64,000 bases of DNA from Candidatus Omnitrophota bacterium (lineage in GTDB: Bacteria > Omnitrophota > Gorgyraeia > Velamenicoccales > Velamenicoccaceae): assembly GCA_020052645.1 (NCBI GenBank), contig JAGVOQ010000008.1, forward strand, positions 61,099 through 125,098, written 5' to 3'. The notes under the pieces are model-generated. The model saw only the letters and a program-made list of their open reading frames with translations, was not told where the DNA came from and did not search any database. A program made the position numbers and the translations under genes. Position 1 is the stretch's first letter. The number at the start of each line of letters is the position of its first letter. This document shows positions 8,577-16,796 of the stretch, piece after piece.

Positions 8577-8643
8577 GATCCCACCCATGGGCGGGATCTT
8601 TGCTCAGGATTCCGCCCGCAGGGCGGTAAAAAAAGGAATCCTG
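8577..8643. terminator. Two consecutive hairpins
   Basis: 8577-8598 is a near-perfect palindrome (GATCCCACCCATGGGCGGGA). CAGGATTCC (8605-8613) pairs with GGAATCCTG (8635-8643) around a second small GC stem and an A-run. They may end the upstream transcript, but no U-tract follows, so an intergenic repeat is an alternative. Confidence 0.45.
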
Positions 8644-8708
8644 GGCACGTATGTCCAAGGGGCTCCATTTAATCGTTGAGGTTTTTAACTTTTAAGGAGA
8701 GAAGATCT

Positions 8709-9608
8709 ATGAGCATGCTTGTTTTGGGAACAACAGCATTAGATACAGTTACGACGCCATCCGGTAAAAGAGTGGCGATGTTGGGAGGGTCGGCGGTTCA
8801 TTTTTCAATGGCCGCGCGTTTTTTTACTCAAGTAAATTTGGTGGCGATTGTCGGGCGCGATTTTCCCAATAAACATATTAATTTTCTTCAAAAAAAGGGA
8901 GTTAATTTAACCTCTCTTATTATCGAGGAAGGCCGGACATTTCGTTGGGAAGGGGAGTACCGGGGGGATTTGAATACAGCTTTAACAAAAAGCACGGAGC
9001 TAGGTGTTTTGTCGTCTTTTAAGCCTCTCGTTGCCGAGACTCAGCGCAATATCAAGAATATCTTTTTAGCCAATGTCGACCCGGATATCCAACAATGTCT
9101 TTTGTCGCATATGCGCACGCCTCAGCTTGTTGGTTTGGACAGTATGAATTATTGGATCGATCATAAGAGAAAATCTTTATTGAAATTGCTGAAAAAAGTT
9201 GATATTTTTGTGGCTAATGACGCGGAAGCCAGGAGCCTTTCAGGTGAGACGAACCTGATTAAAGCGGCTAAGCGTTTGCGTAAAATGGGTTCTTCAATAG
9301 TTGTTATAAAAAAAGGTGAGCACGGCGTTTTGGTGTATTGCGATGATTTTCTTTTTTCGTTGCCGGCGTATCCTATTGAAAGAATCGCAGATCCTACTGG
9401 CGCTGGGGATACTTTTGCCGGAGGTTTTATGGGTTATTTGGCCAAGGTTCAAAGAGTTAACGCGAAAACAATGAAAAAAGCTATTTGCTATGGCACTATT
9501 ATGGCTTCTTTTAATGTGGAGGGCTTTGGTGTCGAGCGCAGCGCGCGAATAACAAAAAGAGATATCGACGCGCGGCTGGCGCAGTTTAAAAAGATGATAT
9601 CATTTTAG
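8709..9608 (+). CDS. PfkB-family carbohydrate/nucleoside kinase
   Basis: Ribokinase-like sugar or nucleoside kinase, 299 residues. GGSAVHFSMAA (26-36) is the substrate-side glycine motif. DPTGAGDTFAGGF (228-240) carries the catalytic Asp234 and the anion hole. IFVANDAEARSLSG is the conserved N-x-x-E metal site. ATG 8709 is preceded by AAGGAGAG nine bases upstream; an in-frame TTG 33 bases earlier lacks a ribosome site and was rejected. The substrate cannot be assigned. Confidence 0.85.
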   Translation: MSMLVLGTTALDTVTTPSGKRVAMLGGSAVHFSMAARFFTQVNLVAIVGRDFPNKHINFLQKKGVNLTSLIIEEGRTFRWEGEYRGDLNTALTKSTELGVLSSFKPLVAETQRNIKNIFLANVDPDIQQCLLSHMRTPQLVGLDSMNYWIDHKRKSLLKLLKKVDIFVANDAEARSLSGETNLIKAAKRLRKMGSSIVVIKKGEHGVLVYCDDFLFSLPAYPIERIADPTGAGDTFAGGFMGYLAKVQRVNAKTMKKAICYGTIMASFNVEGFGVERSARITKRDIDARLAQFKKMISF

Positions 9609-9669
9609 GGAAGGTAAAAAGACTTATTATAAGAAAGATTTAAGAACATTATTCCTTACTTATGCACTT

Positions 9670-9705
9670 GCAAATTTTCTCCAGGGCAAGCCGGTGAAAA
9701 TTTGC
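9670..9705. repeat. Perfect 10-bp stem hairpin
   Basis: GCAAATTTTC (9670-9679) pairs exactly with GAAAATTTGC (9696-9705). Weaker pairing (CTTAC/GTAAG) extends further out. It lies downstream of the kinase and just before the tandem A-family repeats. Confidence 0.65.
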
Positions 9706-9728
9706 TTCGTAAGCTGCGGGATTAACCC

Positions 9729-9916
9729 AAAAAGGGTAGACCTGCCTGATTCCAAATAAGGGTAGGGTCTGATCCAGAAAGGATAGTCCTTCCTGGATCC
9801 GCATAAAGGTAGGGTCTAATCCAGAAGGGATAGACCTTACTAATTCCTTAAAAAGGTAGGGTCTAATCCAGAAGGGATAGACCTAACCCAATTCCTTATA
9901 GGGGTAGGGTCTAACT
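9729..9916. repeat. Four tandem A-family units of about 47 bp
   Basis: Units begin at 9729, 9776, 9823 and 9870. Each contains GGGATAGACCT near its start and GGTAGGGTCTAATCC at its end, which are roughly complementary, so every unit can fold as a hairpin. The same unit occurs singly at 12305, 25200, 30955 and 37399. There are no unique spacers, so this is not CRISPR. It fills most of the 343-base gap between the kinase and the next gene. Confidence 0.85.
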
Positions 9917-9951
9917 TTGTAGGGAAGAAAAATCCATTATAGGCAAAGTTA

Positions 9952-10419
9952 ATGAAGAAGGTCAGAGCAGTGTCATTTAAGAAAAAAGATTTTTCTAATC
10001 TATCTAAGGATGATCACGCGTCCCTTTTAAAGAGATATCTTTTATGGCTTTATAAAACGACGAAGGACGCGTGTGATAAAATCGACAGAAAATTTACGCA
10101 ACTGGAAATTGACAGGCAGATTGAAAAAATATTGGAAAAATCTGTCGATGCGTGCGATCCTGTTTTAAAGCAGGCGCTTGTGCTTCAATTGGGTGAGTGG
10201 AAGGCGTATATTATTGGTAAAGAGGCGGACGCAGAGAGGCTGAAGTTTGATTCTAACGGTCAGCTGGATCCTCACTACGCATTTCTTTGTTTAAAAAAAG
10301 AGGCTGTTGAGCGTTTGATCTTGATGCATTTTGGTCCTAAGGGCTTAAACCAGATAAAAGATCTCTGTGAAGAAGCATCCATAATGAGAATCTTGGAAGA
10401 CACAAGGAGTACTCGATAG
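9952..10419 (+). CDS. Hypothetical helical protein
   Basis: Unrecognised 155-residue protein, soluble, charged and predicted mostly alpha-helical (long stretches of Lys, Glu, Leu; no signal or membrane segment). No catalytic motif was seen. The start ATG has no convincing ribosome site. Its stop codon overlaps the GTG start of the OmpA lipoprotein gene by one base, so the two are likely translationally coupled. It ends with the sequence that supplies that gene's ribosome site. Confidence 0.6.
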   Translation: MKKVRAVSFKKKDFSNLSKDDHASLLKRYLLWLYKTTKDACDKIDRKFTQLEIDRQIEKILEKSVDACDPVLKQALVLQLGEWKAYIIGKEADAERLKFDSNGQLDPHYAFLCLKKEAVERLILMHFGPKGLNQIKDLCEEASIMRILEDTRSTR

Positions 10420-11153
10420 TGAAAACGGTGAAATATTTCGTTATCTTGATTATATCAGTGTCTCTGTACGGTTGTTGTTCTATAGGAAAAAAGAAGACCG
10501 TAGAGAGCTTGAGCGAACAGCTTCGCGCTACAGGCGAGCTCTTGACTGGTGTTACGCATAAATTCGATTTAGCTCGCGCGGAGAATCTTAATCTAAAAAA
10601 AGAAATTGCTCTTTTTAGAAAGAATCAGGATATCGACTCAAAAAGTTTTATTAAGGCCTCGGAGGTTTTTCAAAATGAACTTAAAAGTGACGGCGCTCAG
10701 GATGACATGGTGGGGATGCAAATAACGGAACGTGGTCTTGTCTTGAGCATTTTAGCCGAAAAAATATTTGTGACGGGAACAGATGATTTAAGCGATGCGG
10801 GAAAAGGTTTTTTAGATAAGATTGTCGCTTTGGTTGAGAAGAGATTTTCTTCGAATTATATTTTTATCGAAGGGCATACGGACAGTCAGTCGCTGGCTGT
10901 TTTTGAGTGGAAATCGGATTGGGATTTTTCATTTGCCCGCGCTCTAAGCGTGCTTAAATATTTTACAGAAAATAAACGTTTGGATCCCTGGCGATTGTCA
11001 GCTTCAGGGTTTGGACAATATCGTCCTTGCGCGACAAATGAAACAAAAGAAGGCCGTCGTCTAAACCGGAGGATAGAGGTTGTTATCTCTCCTCAGAAAT
11101 CAAGGCATACAGAGATGCAAATTCGGCAAGAGGAGGCTTATGGCGTACGATGA
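10419..11153 (+). CDS. OmpA-family peptidoglycan-binding lipoprotein
   Basis: Envelope lipoprotein anchoring to peptidoglycan. The signal peptide ends with the lipobox LYGC (Cys19). A helical/coiled-coil region follows (about 25-90). The C-terminal OmpA domain has FIEGHTDSQ and LSASGFGQYRPCATNETKEGRRLNRRIEV, with the Asp and Arg that hold diaminopimelate. The start is GTG, with AAGGAG upstream and a one-base overlap with the preceding gene. Its 3' end overlaps the start of greA by 14 bases. Confidence 0.85.
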   Translation: MKTVKYFVILIISVSLYGCCSIGKKKTVESLSEQLRATGELLTGVTHKFDLARAENLNLKKEIALFRKNQDIDSKSFIKASEVFQNELKSDGAQDDMVGMQITERGLVLSILAEKIFVTGTDDLSDAGKGFLDKIVALVEKRFSSNYIFIEGHTDSQSLAVFEWKSDWDFSFARALSVLKYFTENKRLDPWRLSASGFGQYRPCATNETKEGRRLNRRIEVVISPQKSRHTEMQIRQEEAYGVR

Positions 11154-11616
11154 TTTGTTTTTGACTCAGGAAGGTTATGAGAAACTAAAGGAAAAGTTGG
11201 ACTATTTGAAAACAACCAAGCGGCGTGATATTTCTAAGCAAATTGAAAAAGCACGGGCTATGGGAGATCTTTCTGAAAATGCCGAATATGATGCTGCCAA
11301 GGAAGCTCAGGCTCATTGCGAGAAAGATATCAGGGACTTGGAAGATAAGTTGGGCCGGGCTCGGATCATTGAGCATGAAAATATCCCCAAGGATAAGGTT
11401 TATATAGGCGCCAAAGTTAAGCTGCGGGATGAAGATTCACAGGAAGAGCTGGAATATTTTCTGGTGTCTCCTCCTGAGGCGGACTATGCGTTAAATAAAA
11501 TTTCAGTTGAATCGCCTATTGGCAAGGCTCTTTTGGGTCGTAAGGTTGACGATCTTGTTGTCATCAAAGTTCCGGCCGGTGAGTTGACGTATAAAGTTCT
11601 TGGTATATCTCGATAG
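11140..11616 (+). CDS. greA: Transcription elongation factor GreA
   Basis: GreA rescues backtracked RNA polymerase by stimulating cleavage of the 3' end of the RNA. The 158-residue length is standard. The N-terminal coiled-coil hairpin contains the acidic tip GDLSENAEYDAAKEAQ, and the C-terminal FKBP-like half ends ISVESPIGKALLGRKVDD...VKVPAGELTYKVLGI-like. ATG 11140 follows AAGAGGAGGC, so an earlier in-frame start at 11080 inside the OmpA gene is not used. Confidence 0.95.
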   Translation: MAYDDLFLTQEGYEKLKEKLDYLKTTKRRDISKQIEKARAMGDLSENAEYDAAKEAQAHCEKDIRDLEDKLGRARIIEHENIPKDKVYIGAKVKLRDEDSQEELEYFLVSPPEADYALNKISVESPIGKALLGRKVDDLVVIKVPAGELTYKVLGISR

Positions 11617-11647
11617 TCTAAAAACGTGAGTGCTAATTTCTTTTAAA

Positions 11648-12127
11648 ATGGATAATAAAAAACAAGGTTTTTTTATTCTGGTTATTTTAAGCGGAGCGCT
11701 TGTTTTTTATTTGGCCGTTCGATTTTTGTCTTTTAATGATGAAGCGCGCCTGCGCCAAATCATTTACGCTGCAACATTGGCCGTTGAGCAGGAAAATATT
11801 CTAAAAGGTGCCTCCTTTATTTCAGAAAGTTATGAGGATAAGAGTAAAAATAAAAAACAGGACATTGTAAAAATTGCCGAAGGAATTTTTAAAAAATTCG
11901 ATGATATTAAAATTGATATTCGTCTTAAGACCGTTGGACTCGAAAAGCGAGAATCCCAAGTCGTTGTTCTTTATAAATGTTATTTCAAAGAGTTGAAAAG
12001 AGATAAAAATTTTTCTGATCAAGGCAAGCTTAAGGTGCATTTCATAAAAGAAAATGCTGGTTGGAGAATAAAGTCTTTTGAATATTCAGGTTTTCAGGAG
12101 ATCATGCTTTGGCAGGGAACCGCATAG
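11648..12127 (+). CDS. Hypothetical single-span membrane protein
   Basis: Unrecognised 159-residue protein with one N-terminal membrane helix (about residues 7-27), then a soluble alpha/beta domain whose end (KLKVHFIKENAGWRIKSFEYSGF) resembles the cone-shaped NTF2-like or DUF4878-type fold; this is a weak structural guess. An in-frame GTG at 11630 would add six residues. It follows greA by 31 bases and may be cotranscribed with it. Confidence 0.6.
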   Translation: MDNKKQGFFILVILSGALVFYLAVRFLSFNDEARLRQIIYAATLAVEQENILKGASFISESYEDKSKNKKQDIVKIAEGIFKKFDDIKIDIRLKTVGLEKRESQVVVLYKCYFKELKRDKNFSDQGKLKVHFIKENAGWRIKSFEYSGFQEIMLWQGTA

Positions 12128-12167
12128 GCGTATGGGCTAAGCTTTGTTGTTAAAGGAGGAGAGTGTT

Positions 12168-12438
12168 ATGAAAAAAAGTGTCGCACATGCCAAAAGACGA
12201 TTTCTTGCGAAGGCTATTTGTGTACGCCTGTTTCCGCAAAGGATATAACTTGTGATTGGTGCGGTTCTCTTGTTATGGATGCTAGGCATATGTGTGGCAA
12301 GAAGTGAGACCCTTCCTTTATTTGGAACCAGTAAGGTCTATCCTATCTGGATTGAAGAAAGTAGCTTACATCTGCAATTCGTGCGGGCGTTTAGCGGTGA
12401 GTGCAAAATATCTTTGCGCTCCTAAGAAGGTATCTTAA
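12168..12438 (+). pseudogene. Small zinc-ribbon protein gene, interrupted
   Basis: A strong ribosome site (AAAGGAGGAGAG) and ATG at 12168 lead into seven A residues. One extra A would open a frame reading CRTC...YLC...CDWCGSLVMDARHMCGKK, which then hits a TGA inside a 53-bp A-family insertion (12305-12357). Past the insertion the frame resumes as VAYICNSCGRLAVSAKYLCAPKKVS and stops at 12438. Removing the insertion joins the halves in frame (GKK-KVAY), giving about 71 residues with repeated CxxC...LC units. Two lesions are therefore visible: a homopolymer frameshift (or sequencing error, or slippage) and the insertion. The 3' end overlaps the convergent polyprenyl synthase gene. Confidence 0.7.
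12305..12357 (-). mobile_element. A-family element inserted in zinc-ribbon gene
   Basis: Inverted relative to the tandem array: its complement contains ATCCAGATAGGATAGACCTT, later GGAAGGGTCTCA. GAAG occurs on both sides (12301-12304 and 12354-12357), consistent with a 4-bp target duplication. Excision of 53 bp restores the host reading frame. Confidence 0.7.
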
Positions 12439-13594
12439 AAGAAGGCATTGAGGAAGAGATATTCGTAATCAGATTTTTAAGAATATTTTTTTCTTTTTCT
12501 CTAATCTTTAATTCTGAAATGAGGCGCGTGGCTTTGCGCTGCAGGCGTACGAGCGTGGCTTGACAATCCTGGTAAGAGCCGCTTTGAACGATCAGATCAC
12601 GGAAACATTCAAGGTCTGATCGTTTTTTATTTTTCTTCGTTAATAATATTTTCAAAAGTTTTTTTTGTTTTTTTCCGAGTTTCTGGTAGGCTCTAAAAAC
12701 AAGTAAAGTTTTTTTGGATTCGTTCAAGTCCGTCAGGATGGGCTTGCCGATTACTTTCTCTGTCCCGAAGAGGTCGAGAAAGTCGTCGTAGAGCTGAAAG
12801 GCCTGTCCGGCCGCCAGGGCCAACGAAGAAAGCTTCTTAACTTCTTTTTGATCGGCTCCGGCCAAAGTGGCTCCCATGATTAGCGGGCACTCGAACGTAT
12901 AGCGGGCTGTTTTTAGGGTATAGTTTAAAAAGATTTCTTTTTGGGTCAGCTTTTCAAGAGGCCGATGGCTGGAGATGACGTCTAAGAATTCGCCAGCCCC
13001 TGTATAGGCGGCAGCCGCAACGAGTTGATGCAGCGCTTGTTCTTTTCGTTTTGGGTCTTCGTCGATAGACAAAAGGGCTTTGATAGCAACGGCATAAAGA
13101 ATGTCTCCGGCTATGATGGCAAGCTTTGGGCCGATTGTTCCTTTGGGATTTATACCCCGCGGCCTAAAATCGCGCCTTCCAAGGCGCGGATGGTTGTGGC
13201 CGCTTGGGCATTCCGCCTTAAAGAAACCCCGGGCATTAGCCCGGGTGGGCTCCATTTTGATTTTCGTTTCGAACAACCGGTGCAATGTCGGTTTGCCGCG
13301 CCTGAGGTCTGAGTTATCGATAACATCATCATGAATGAGCATGAAGTCGTGGAGCAGTTCGATGGCAACACTTGAGCTGTAGAGTTTTTCCTCGTTAATT
13401 CGAGAGCGCTGGCTGTAGCCCGTGTAGGCCAAAATAAACAATAGCGGCCGGACGCGTTTGCCTTTACGCAATACGAATTCCTGCATGTGTTTGAAAAGCG
13501 TGTCTGAAACAAGGTTAAGGTGGTAGCGCTTGTGAATGTCCTTTAAAAGAATCTTTAAGCTTGAATTGATTTTTTTTATCATGAGGTTTGTCAT
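12422..13594 (-). CDS. Polyprenyl diphosphate synthase with in-frame insertion
   Basis: Trans-isoprenyl diphosphate synthase, elongating allylic diphosphates with IPP for quinone or carrier-lipid side chains. The first aspartate motif DDVID (89-93) with RRGKPTLH follows, and the second motif DDFLD is at about 275-279. GKRVRP near residue 45 is the IPP-binding site. At 390 residues it is longer than usual because about 42 residues (about 113-154, KMEPTRANARG to NPKGTI) interrupt the conserved stretch between HRLFETKI and GPKLAIIAGD. That stretch is encoded by a GC-rich palindromic sequence. All catalytic motifs are intact, so the enzyme may still work. Confidence 0.88.
   Translation of the reverse strand: MTNLMIKKINSSLKILLKDIHKRYHLNLVSDTLFKHMQEFVLRKGKRVRPLLFILAYTGYSQRSRINEEKLYSSSVAIELLHDFMLIHDDVIDNSDLRRGKPTLHRLFETKIKMEPTRANARGFFKAECPSGHNHPRLGRRDFRPRGINPKGTIGPKLAIIAGDILYAVAIKALLSIDEDPKRKEQALHQLVAAAAYTGAGEFLDVISSHRPLEKLTQKEIFLNYTLKTARYTFECPLIMGATLAGADQKEVKKLSSLALAAGQAFQLYDDFLDLFGTEKVIGKPILTDLNESKKTLLVFRAYQKLGKKQKKLLKILLTKKNKKRSDLECFRDLIVQSGSYQDCQATLVRLQRKATRLISELKIREKEKNILKNLITNISSSMPSFKIPS
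13133..13258. repeat. Palindromic element inserted in frame
   Basis: About 126 bp inside the polyprenyl synthase gene, much richer in GC and in palindromes than the flanks: CGCGCCTT-CC-AAGGCGCG (13171-13188) and CCCGGGC-4-GCCCGGG (13228-13245). The length is a multiple of three and it has no stop in the host frame. The boundaries are estimated from the protein. Confidence 0.65.
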
Positions 13595-13700
13595 TTTTTT
13601 ATACTAGCATAAAAAAATAGAGGGTGCAATAGAAGGTGGGGTGTATGTAAGGTGGCTTAGCATGAAAATGGCTTTTTTTAGCGTAGACCTAAGGATATCC

Positions 13701-13729
13701 TTGAAAAGGGATGGTAGTTATAATATGAT
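13701..13729 (+). promoter_or_regulatory. Promoter of NDH-2-like gene
   Basis: TTGAAA (13701-13706), 17 bp, TATGAT (13724-13729), about 25 bases upstream of the start codon at 13755. The rest of the 160-base gap from the divergent polyprenyl synthase gene holds an AT-rich hairpin (TTTTTTAT/ATAAAAAA, about 13594-13617). Confidence 0.5.
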
Positions 13730-13754
13730 AGAAGAGTTAAAAAGAGGCTAAAAA

Positions 13755-14906
13755 ATGGGAGATATTGTCATTATTGGAGGCGGCTTTGCAGGATTGGAGG
13801 CGGCCAAGGTCCTTTCTAAGAGGCGCTCAAAGCTTGAACAACGGCGCATTCTTTTAGTGGATGCCAAAAGTCATTTTGATTTTCTGCCTATTTTGCCGGA
13901 TGTGGCCGGTGGACGTGTTGACAAGAACCATGCGTCCATGGAGATGGCACAGTATTTAGAGAATCTTGGCGTTAATTTTAGCCAGGATGAAGTTGTCAAA
14001 ATTGATACGGACAAGAAAGAAATCTTTTTAAAAAGTGATCATGTTTTGTCCTATGAATTTTTAATACTTGCCTGTGGTTCGGTGACTAATTTTTTTAACG
14101 ATGAAAAAATCCAGCGCGTAGCCCTTAAATGTGACACGTCTGACGATGCTCAGATGCTTAAGAATGTTGTAACTACGTATCCAACAAAAAACATTCTTAT
14201 TATCGGTGGCGGGTATACAGGCATTGAGATTGCCAGCCAATTGGCCTGTCTTTTGAAGCGTAAGAAGGTTAAAAAATATAGTTTGAATATTATTGAGAAA
14301 GGTGAGGATATTCTCGGGGTTTTGCCGGGTTGGATGAAGGATTATTGCCGTATCAATCTCTGTTCTCTGAGGGTGCATGTTCATACGGATTGTTTTTTAA
14401 AGGAAGTAAACGACCAAGCCATTAAATTATCCAATGGTCTGGAGTTTTCAAATTATTTGCTTATTTGGACCGCTGGCGTTCAGACTCCTGCTTTTGTGCA
14501 GGAATTAAAACATGATAAAGACAAACAAGGCCGTCTTTATGTCGGAGCCGACCTGTCTTTTGATAAAAATGCTTTTGCGGTTGGAGATACGGCTTGTTTT
14601 AAATATAAAGATAAGCCTCTGCGTATGTCTGTTCAATTTTCTCTTTGTCAGGCACGTGTCGTCGCTTCAAACATCGTCCGTTCTATAGCAAGGAAAAAAA
14701 ATTTGGTTTCTTATAAGCCTTTAGATTTAGGGTTTTTGGTGCCTATGGCTAATAGAAAAGCTTGTGGTAAAATTCTTTTTTTCAAAATTTGGGGGTTTTT
14801 AGGTTGGTTGTGTCATTATGCGATGTGTATTTATCGAAGTCTGTCATCAAAAAATCGTTTGGGTTTAGCGTTTGATGCTATTTCTAGGATGGGAAAAAAT
14901 GATTAA
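13755..14906 (+). CDS. NDH-2-like FAD/NAD(P)H oxidoreductase
   Basis: Two-dinucleotide-binding-domain flavoprotein, 383 residues, most similar in layout to type II NADH dehydrogenase. The N-terminal FAD motif is VIIGGGFAGLEAAK (5-18) with HFDFLPILPDVAGG. The NADH motif is ILIIGGGYTGIEIASQL (about 148-164). The second FAD contact is FAVGDTA (about 275-281). The C-terminal segment (GFLGWLCHYAMCIY) is amphipathic/hydrophobic and would attach it to the membrane as in NDH-2, oxidising NADH without pumping protons. Its end overlaps the amidase gene by eight bases. Confidence 0.82.
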   Translation: MGDIVIIGGGFAGLEAAKVLSKRRSKLEQRRILLVDAKSHFDFLPILPDVAGGRVDKNHASMEMAQYLENLGVNFSQDEVVKIDTDKKEIFLKSDHVLSYEFLILACGSVTNFFNDEKIQRVALKCDTSDDAQMLKNVVTTYPTKNILIIGGGYTGIEIASQLACLLKRKKVKKYSLNIIEKGEDILGVLPGWMKDYCRINLCSLRVHVHTDCFLKEVNDQAIKLSNGLEFSNYLLIWTAGVQTPAFVQELKHDKDKQGRLYVGADLSFDKNAFAVGDTACFKYKDKPLRMSVQFSLCQARVVASNIVRSIARKKNLVSYKPLDLGFLVPMANRKACGKILFFKIWGFLGWLCHYAMCIYRSLSSKNRLGLAFDAISRMGKND

Positions 14907-15993
14907 ATTTGAGAATTATCGTTTGGCTGGTTTATTTTTAGTACTTGTGGCACTTTTTGCATTGTCGGGTTGCGCGACAATCCCATCGGTTGTTCATTTT
15001 CCCTATGAAACGATTAAGATCAAAGATTATCCGTATTTTGCTGTTGTTGATATGTGCGATAACGAAGGCGTGAAATGGGATTATGATCCCTTGAGTAAAG
15101 AAGTCGTTCTTAAGAAAGACGCGACCGAGTTAAGATTATTGGTGGGGAGCAGGGAAGTCTTAGTGGGTTCTGATCTTCAAGCGCTGCCGGCTCCTGTCGT
15201 GATCAGGGATAGTGTTATTTTTGTACCTGTGGATTTAAGAAAATACATTTTTCCGGAATTGCGTTTTGCACCTTTGAAGAAAGTATCTCCCGAGGAAGTT
15301 TTGTTGCGGCCTATTGATACGATTGTCATTGATGCTGGACACGGCGGTATTGACCCCGGGGCTATCGGGCGTTATGGCCTAAAAGAAAAAACTGTTGTTT
15401 TGGATGTGGCTAAGAAGGTGGCTGACCGCTTGAAGCGTTGTGGAATCCAGGTTTATATGTCGCGGCCCGATGATGAATGTACGCTTTTGGCAACGAGGCC
15501 TGATTTTGCTAACAAGAAAAAGGCCGATCTTTTCGTTAGCATTCATGCCAATGCCAATACGTCCCGTAGGATTGAGGGGTTTGAGGTGTATTATTTGGCA
15601 GGGTCCGTGGATGATAATGCGCGCGCCTTATTTGCCGCTCAGAATTATCCGTTGGAAATTGTTGATCAGGAATCCAACCGTCACTCTACGACTTTAAAAG
15701 CGATCCTTTGGGATATGGTTTATTCGGAAAACAGGAGAGAGTCCGTTCTTTTGGCGAGCCACATTAGTGATGTTGTTTCAAAGGATATGAATTTAAACGT
15801 ATTGGCTATCAAGGGCGCTTCTTTTGTTGTTTTGAAAGGAACGCGAATGCCGGCTGTTTTGGTTGAGATCGGTTACATTTCTAATAAAGAAGGGGAAAAG
15901 AAACTGTCCGACTCGGCCTATCGCGAACGTATGGCTGAGGCCATTGCAAAGGGAATCGTTAATTTTAAAAACTATTCGGAAGGGAGAGTCTAG
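14899..15993 (+). CDS. N-acetylmuramoyl-L-alanine amidase lipoprotein (Amidase_3)
   Basis: Zinc amidase cleaving the lactyl-amide bond between MurNAc and the stem peptide. A lipoprotein signal ends in LSGC (Cys25), so the enzyme is lipid-anchored. Residues about 30-130 resemble a copper-amine-oxidase-like N-terminal/AMIN-type beta domain. The Amidase_3 domain starts IVIDAGHGGIDPGAIG, with the first zinc His; later SIHANAN provides another ligand and PAVLVEIGYISNKEGE the catalytic Glu. ATG 14899 is preceded by GGATGGG and overlaps the previous gene. MurI follows five bases after its stop, forming a cell-wall pair. Confidence 0.9.
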   Translation: MIKFENYRLAGLFLVLVALFALSGCATIPSVVHFPYETIKIKDYPYFAVVDMCDNEGVKWDYDPLSKEVVLKKDATELRLLVGSREVLVGSDLQALPAPVVIRDSVIFVPVDLRKYIFPELRFAPLKKVSPEEVLLRPIDTIVIDAGHGGIDPGAIGRYGLKEKTVVLDVAKKVADRLKRCGIQVYMSRPDDECTLLATRPDFANKKKADLFVSIHANANTSRRIEGFEVYYLAGSVDDNARALFAAQNYPLEIVDQESNRHSTTLKAILWDMVYSENRRESVLLASHISDVVSKDMNLNVLAIKGASFVVLKGTRMPAVLVEIGYISNKEGEKKLSDSAYRERMAEAIAKGIVNFKNYSEGRV

Positions 15994-15998
15994 ATAAC

Positions 15999-16796
15999 GT
16001 GGACAGACCTATAGGAATATTTGATTCAGGTATTGGTGGTTTGACAGTAGTTAAAGAAGTGGTTCGGCTGTTGCCTTTTGAAAACATTGTTTATTTCGGC
16101 GATACGGCTCGCGTGCCATACGGGATTAAATCAAAAGACACGATTATAAAATTTTCGCTTGAGAATACATTGTTTTTGTTAGGGCACGATGTTAAAGTTA
16201 TCGTTATCGCCTGCAATACTTCGTCAAGTTTGGCTCTTCCGGTTATCCGCAAACATTTTAAAATTCCTATTATCGGCGTGATCATGCCGGGCGCTAAAGA
16301 AGCGGTGTACGCCACGAAAAATAAAAAGATCGGCGTTATCGGTACGCGCGCGACCGTTAACAGCGGCGCTTATGAGCAAGAGGTCAAAAAACTTGATCGT
16401 GGCATTAAAGTTTATAGCCAGGCCTGTCCCATGTTTGTCCCGATTGTTGAGGAGGGGTGGACCCAGGATGATATCGCCTATAAAGTTGCCAAAAAATATC
16501 TCGAGCCTTTTAAAAAAAAGGGGATTGATACCCTTGTGTTGGGATGTACACATTACCCTCTTTTAAAATCGGCGATTCAGAATGTTATGGGTCCTGGCGT
16601 GACTTTGATCGATTCAGCTCAGCAGGTGGCGTTAGAGGTTAAACATGTTCTTGCGCAGGAGGGGTATTTAAGAAAAAAACGCATGAAGCCGGCCATCGAG
16701 TATTTTGTTAGTGATGAAGTGGCTATTTTTAAGAACGTGGCAAAAAAATTCTTAGGGAAAGAACTTAAGAATATCCAGAAGGTGCCCAATGTTTGA
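15999..16796 (+). CDS. murI: Glutamate racemase
   Basis: Converts L- to D-glutamate for peptidoglycan peptides, cofactor-independent. The two catalytic cysteines are in place: ACNTSS (Cys72) and LGCTHYPLL (Cys183). The N-terminus IGIFDSGIGGLTV holds the conserved Asp9 and Ser10. Length 265 is standard. The start is GTG, preceded by GGAAGGGAGAG. It overlaps queD by eight bases, so cell-wall and queuosine genes appear to share a transcript. Confidence 0.95.
   Translation: MDRPIGIFDSGIGGLTVVKEVVRLLPFENIVYFGDTARVPYGIKSKDTIIKFSLENTLFLLGHDVKVIVIACNTSSSLALPVIRKHFKIPIIGVIMPGAKEAVYATKNKKIGVIGTRATVNSGAYEQEVKKLDRGIKVYSQACPMFVPIVEEGWTQDDIAYKVAKKYLEPFKKKGIDTLVLGCTHYPLLKSAIQNVMGPGVTLIDSAQQVALEVKHVLAQEGYLRKKRMKPAIEYFVSDEVAIFKNVAKKFLGKELKNIQKVPNV

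Noticed and set aside
9729-9916. CRISPR-like regular repeats
   Set aside because: Units are directly adjacent with no unique spacers and no cas genes are in the window; single copies are dispersed.
12168-12248. 26-codon frame starting at the same ATG as the zinc-ribbon pseudogene
   Set aside because: The direct frame ends at the first TAA and encodes no recognisable pattern, whereas the +1 frame shows regular zinc-ribbon spacing on both sides of the insertion.
13025-13334. Plus-strand frames opposite the polyprenyl synthase
   Set aside because: They exist only because the palindromic insertion is GC-rich and stop-poor on both strands; the minus-strand gene has clear catalytic motifs.
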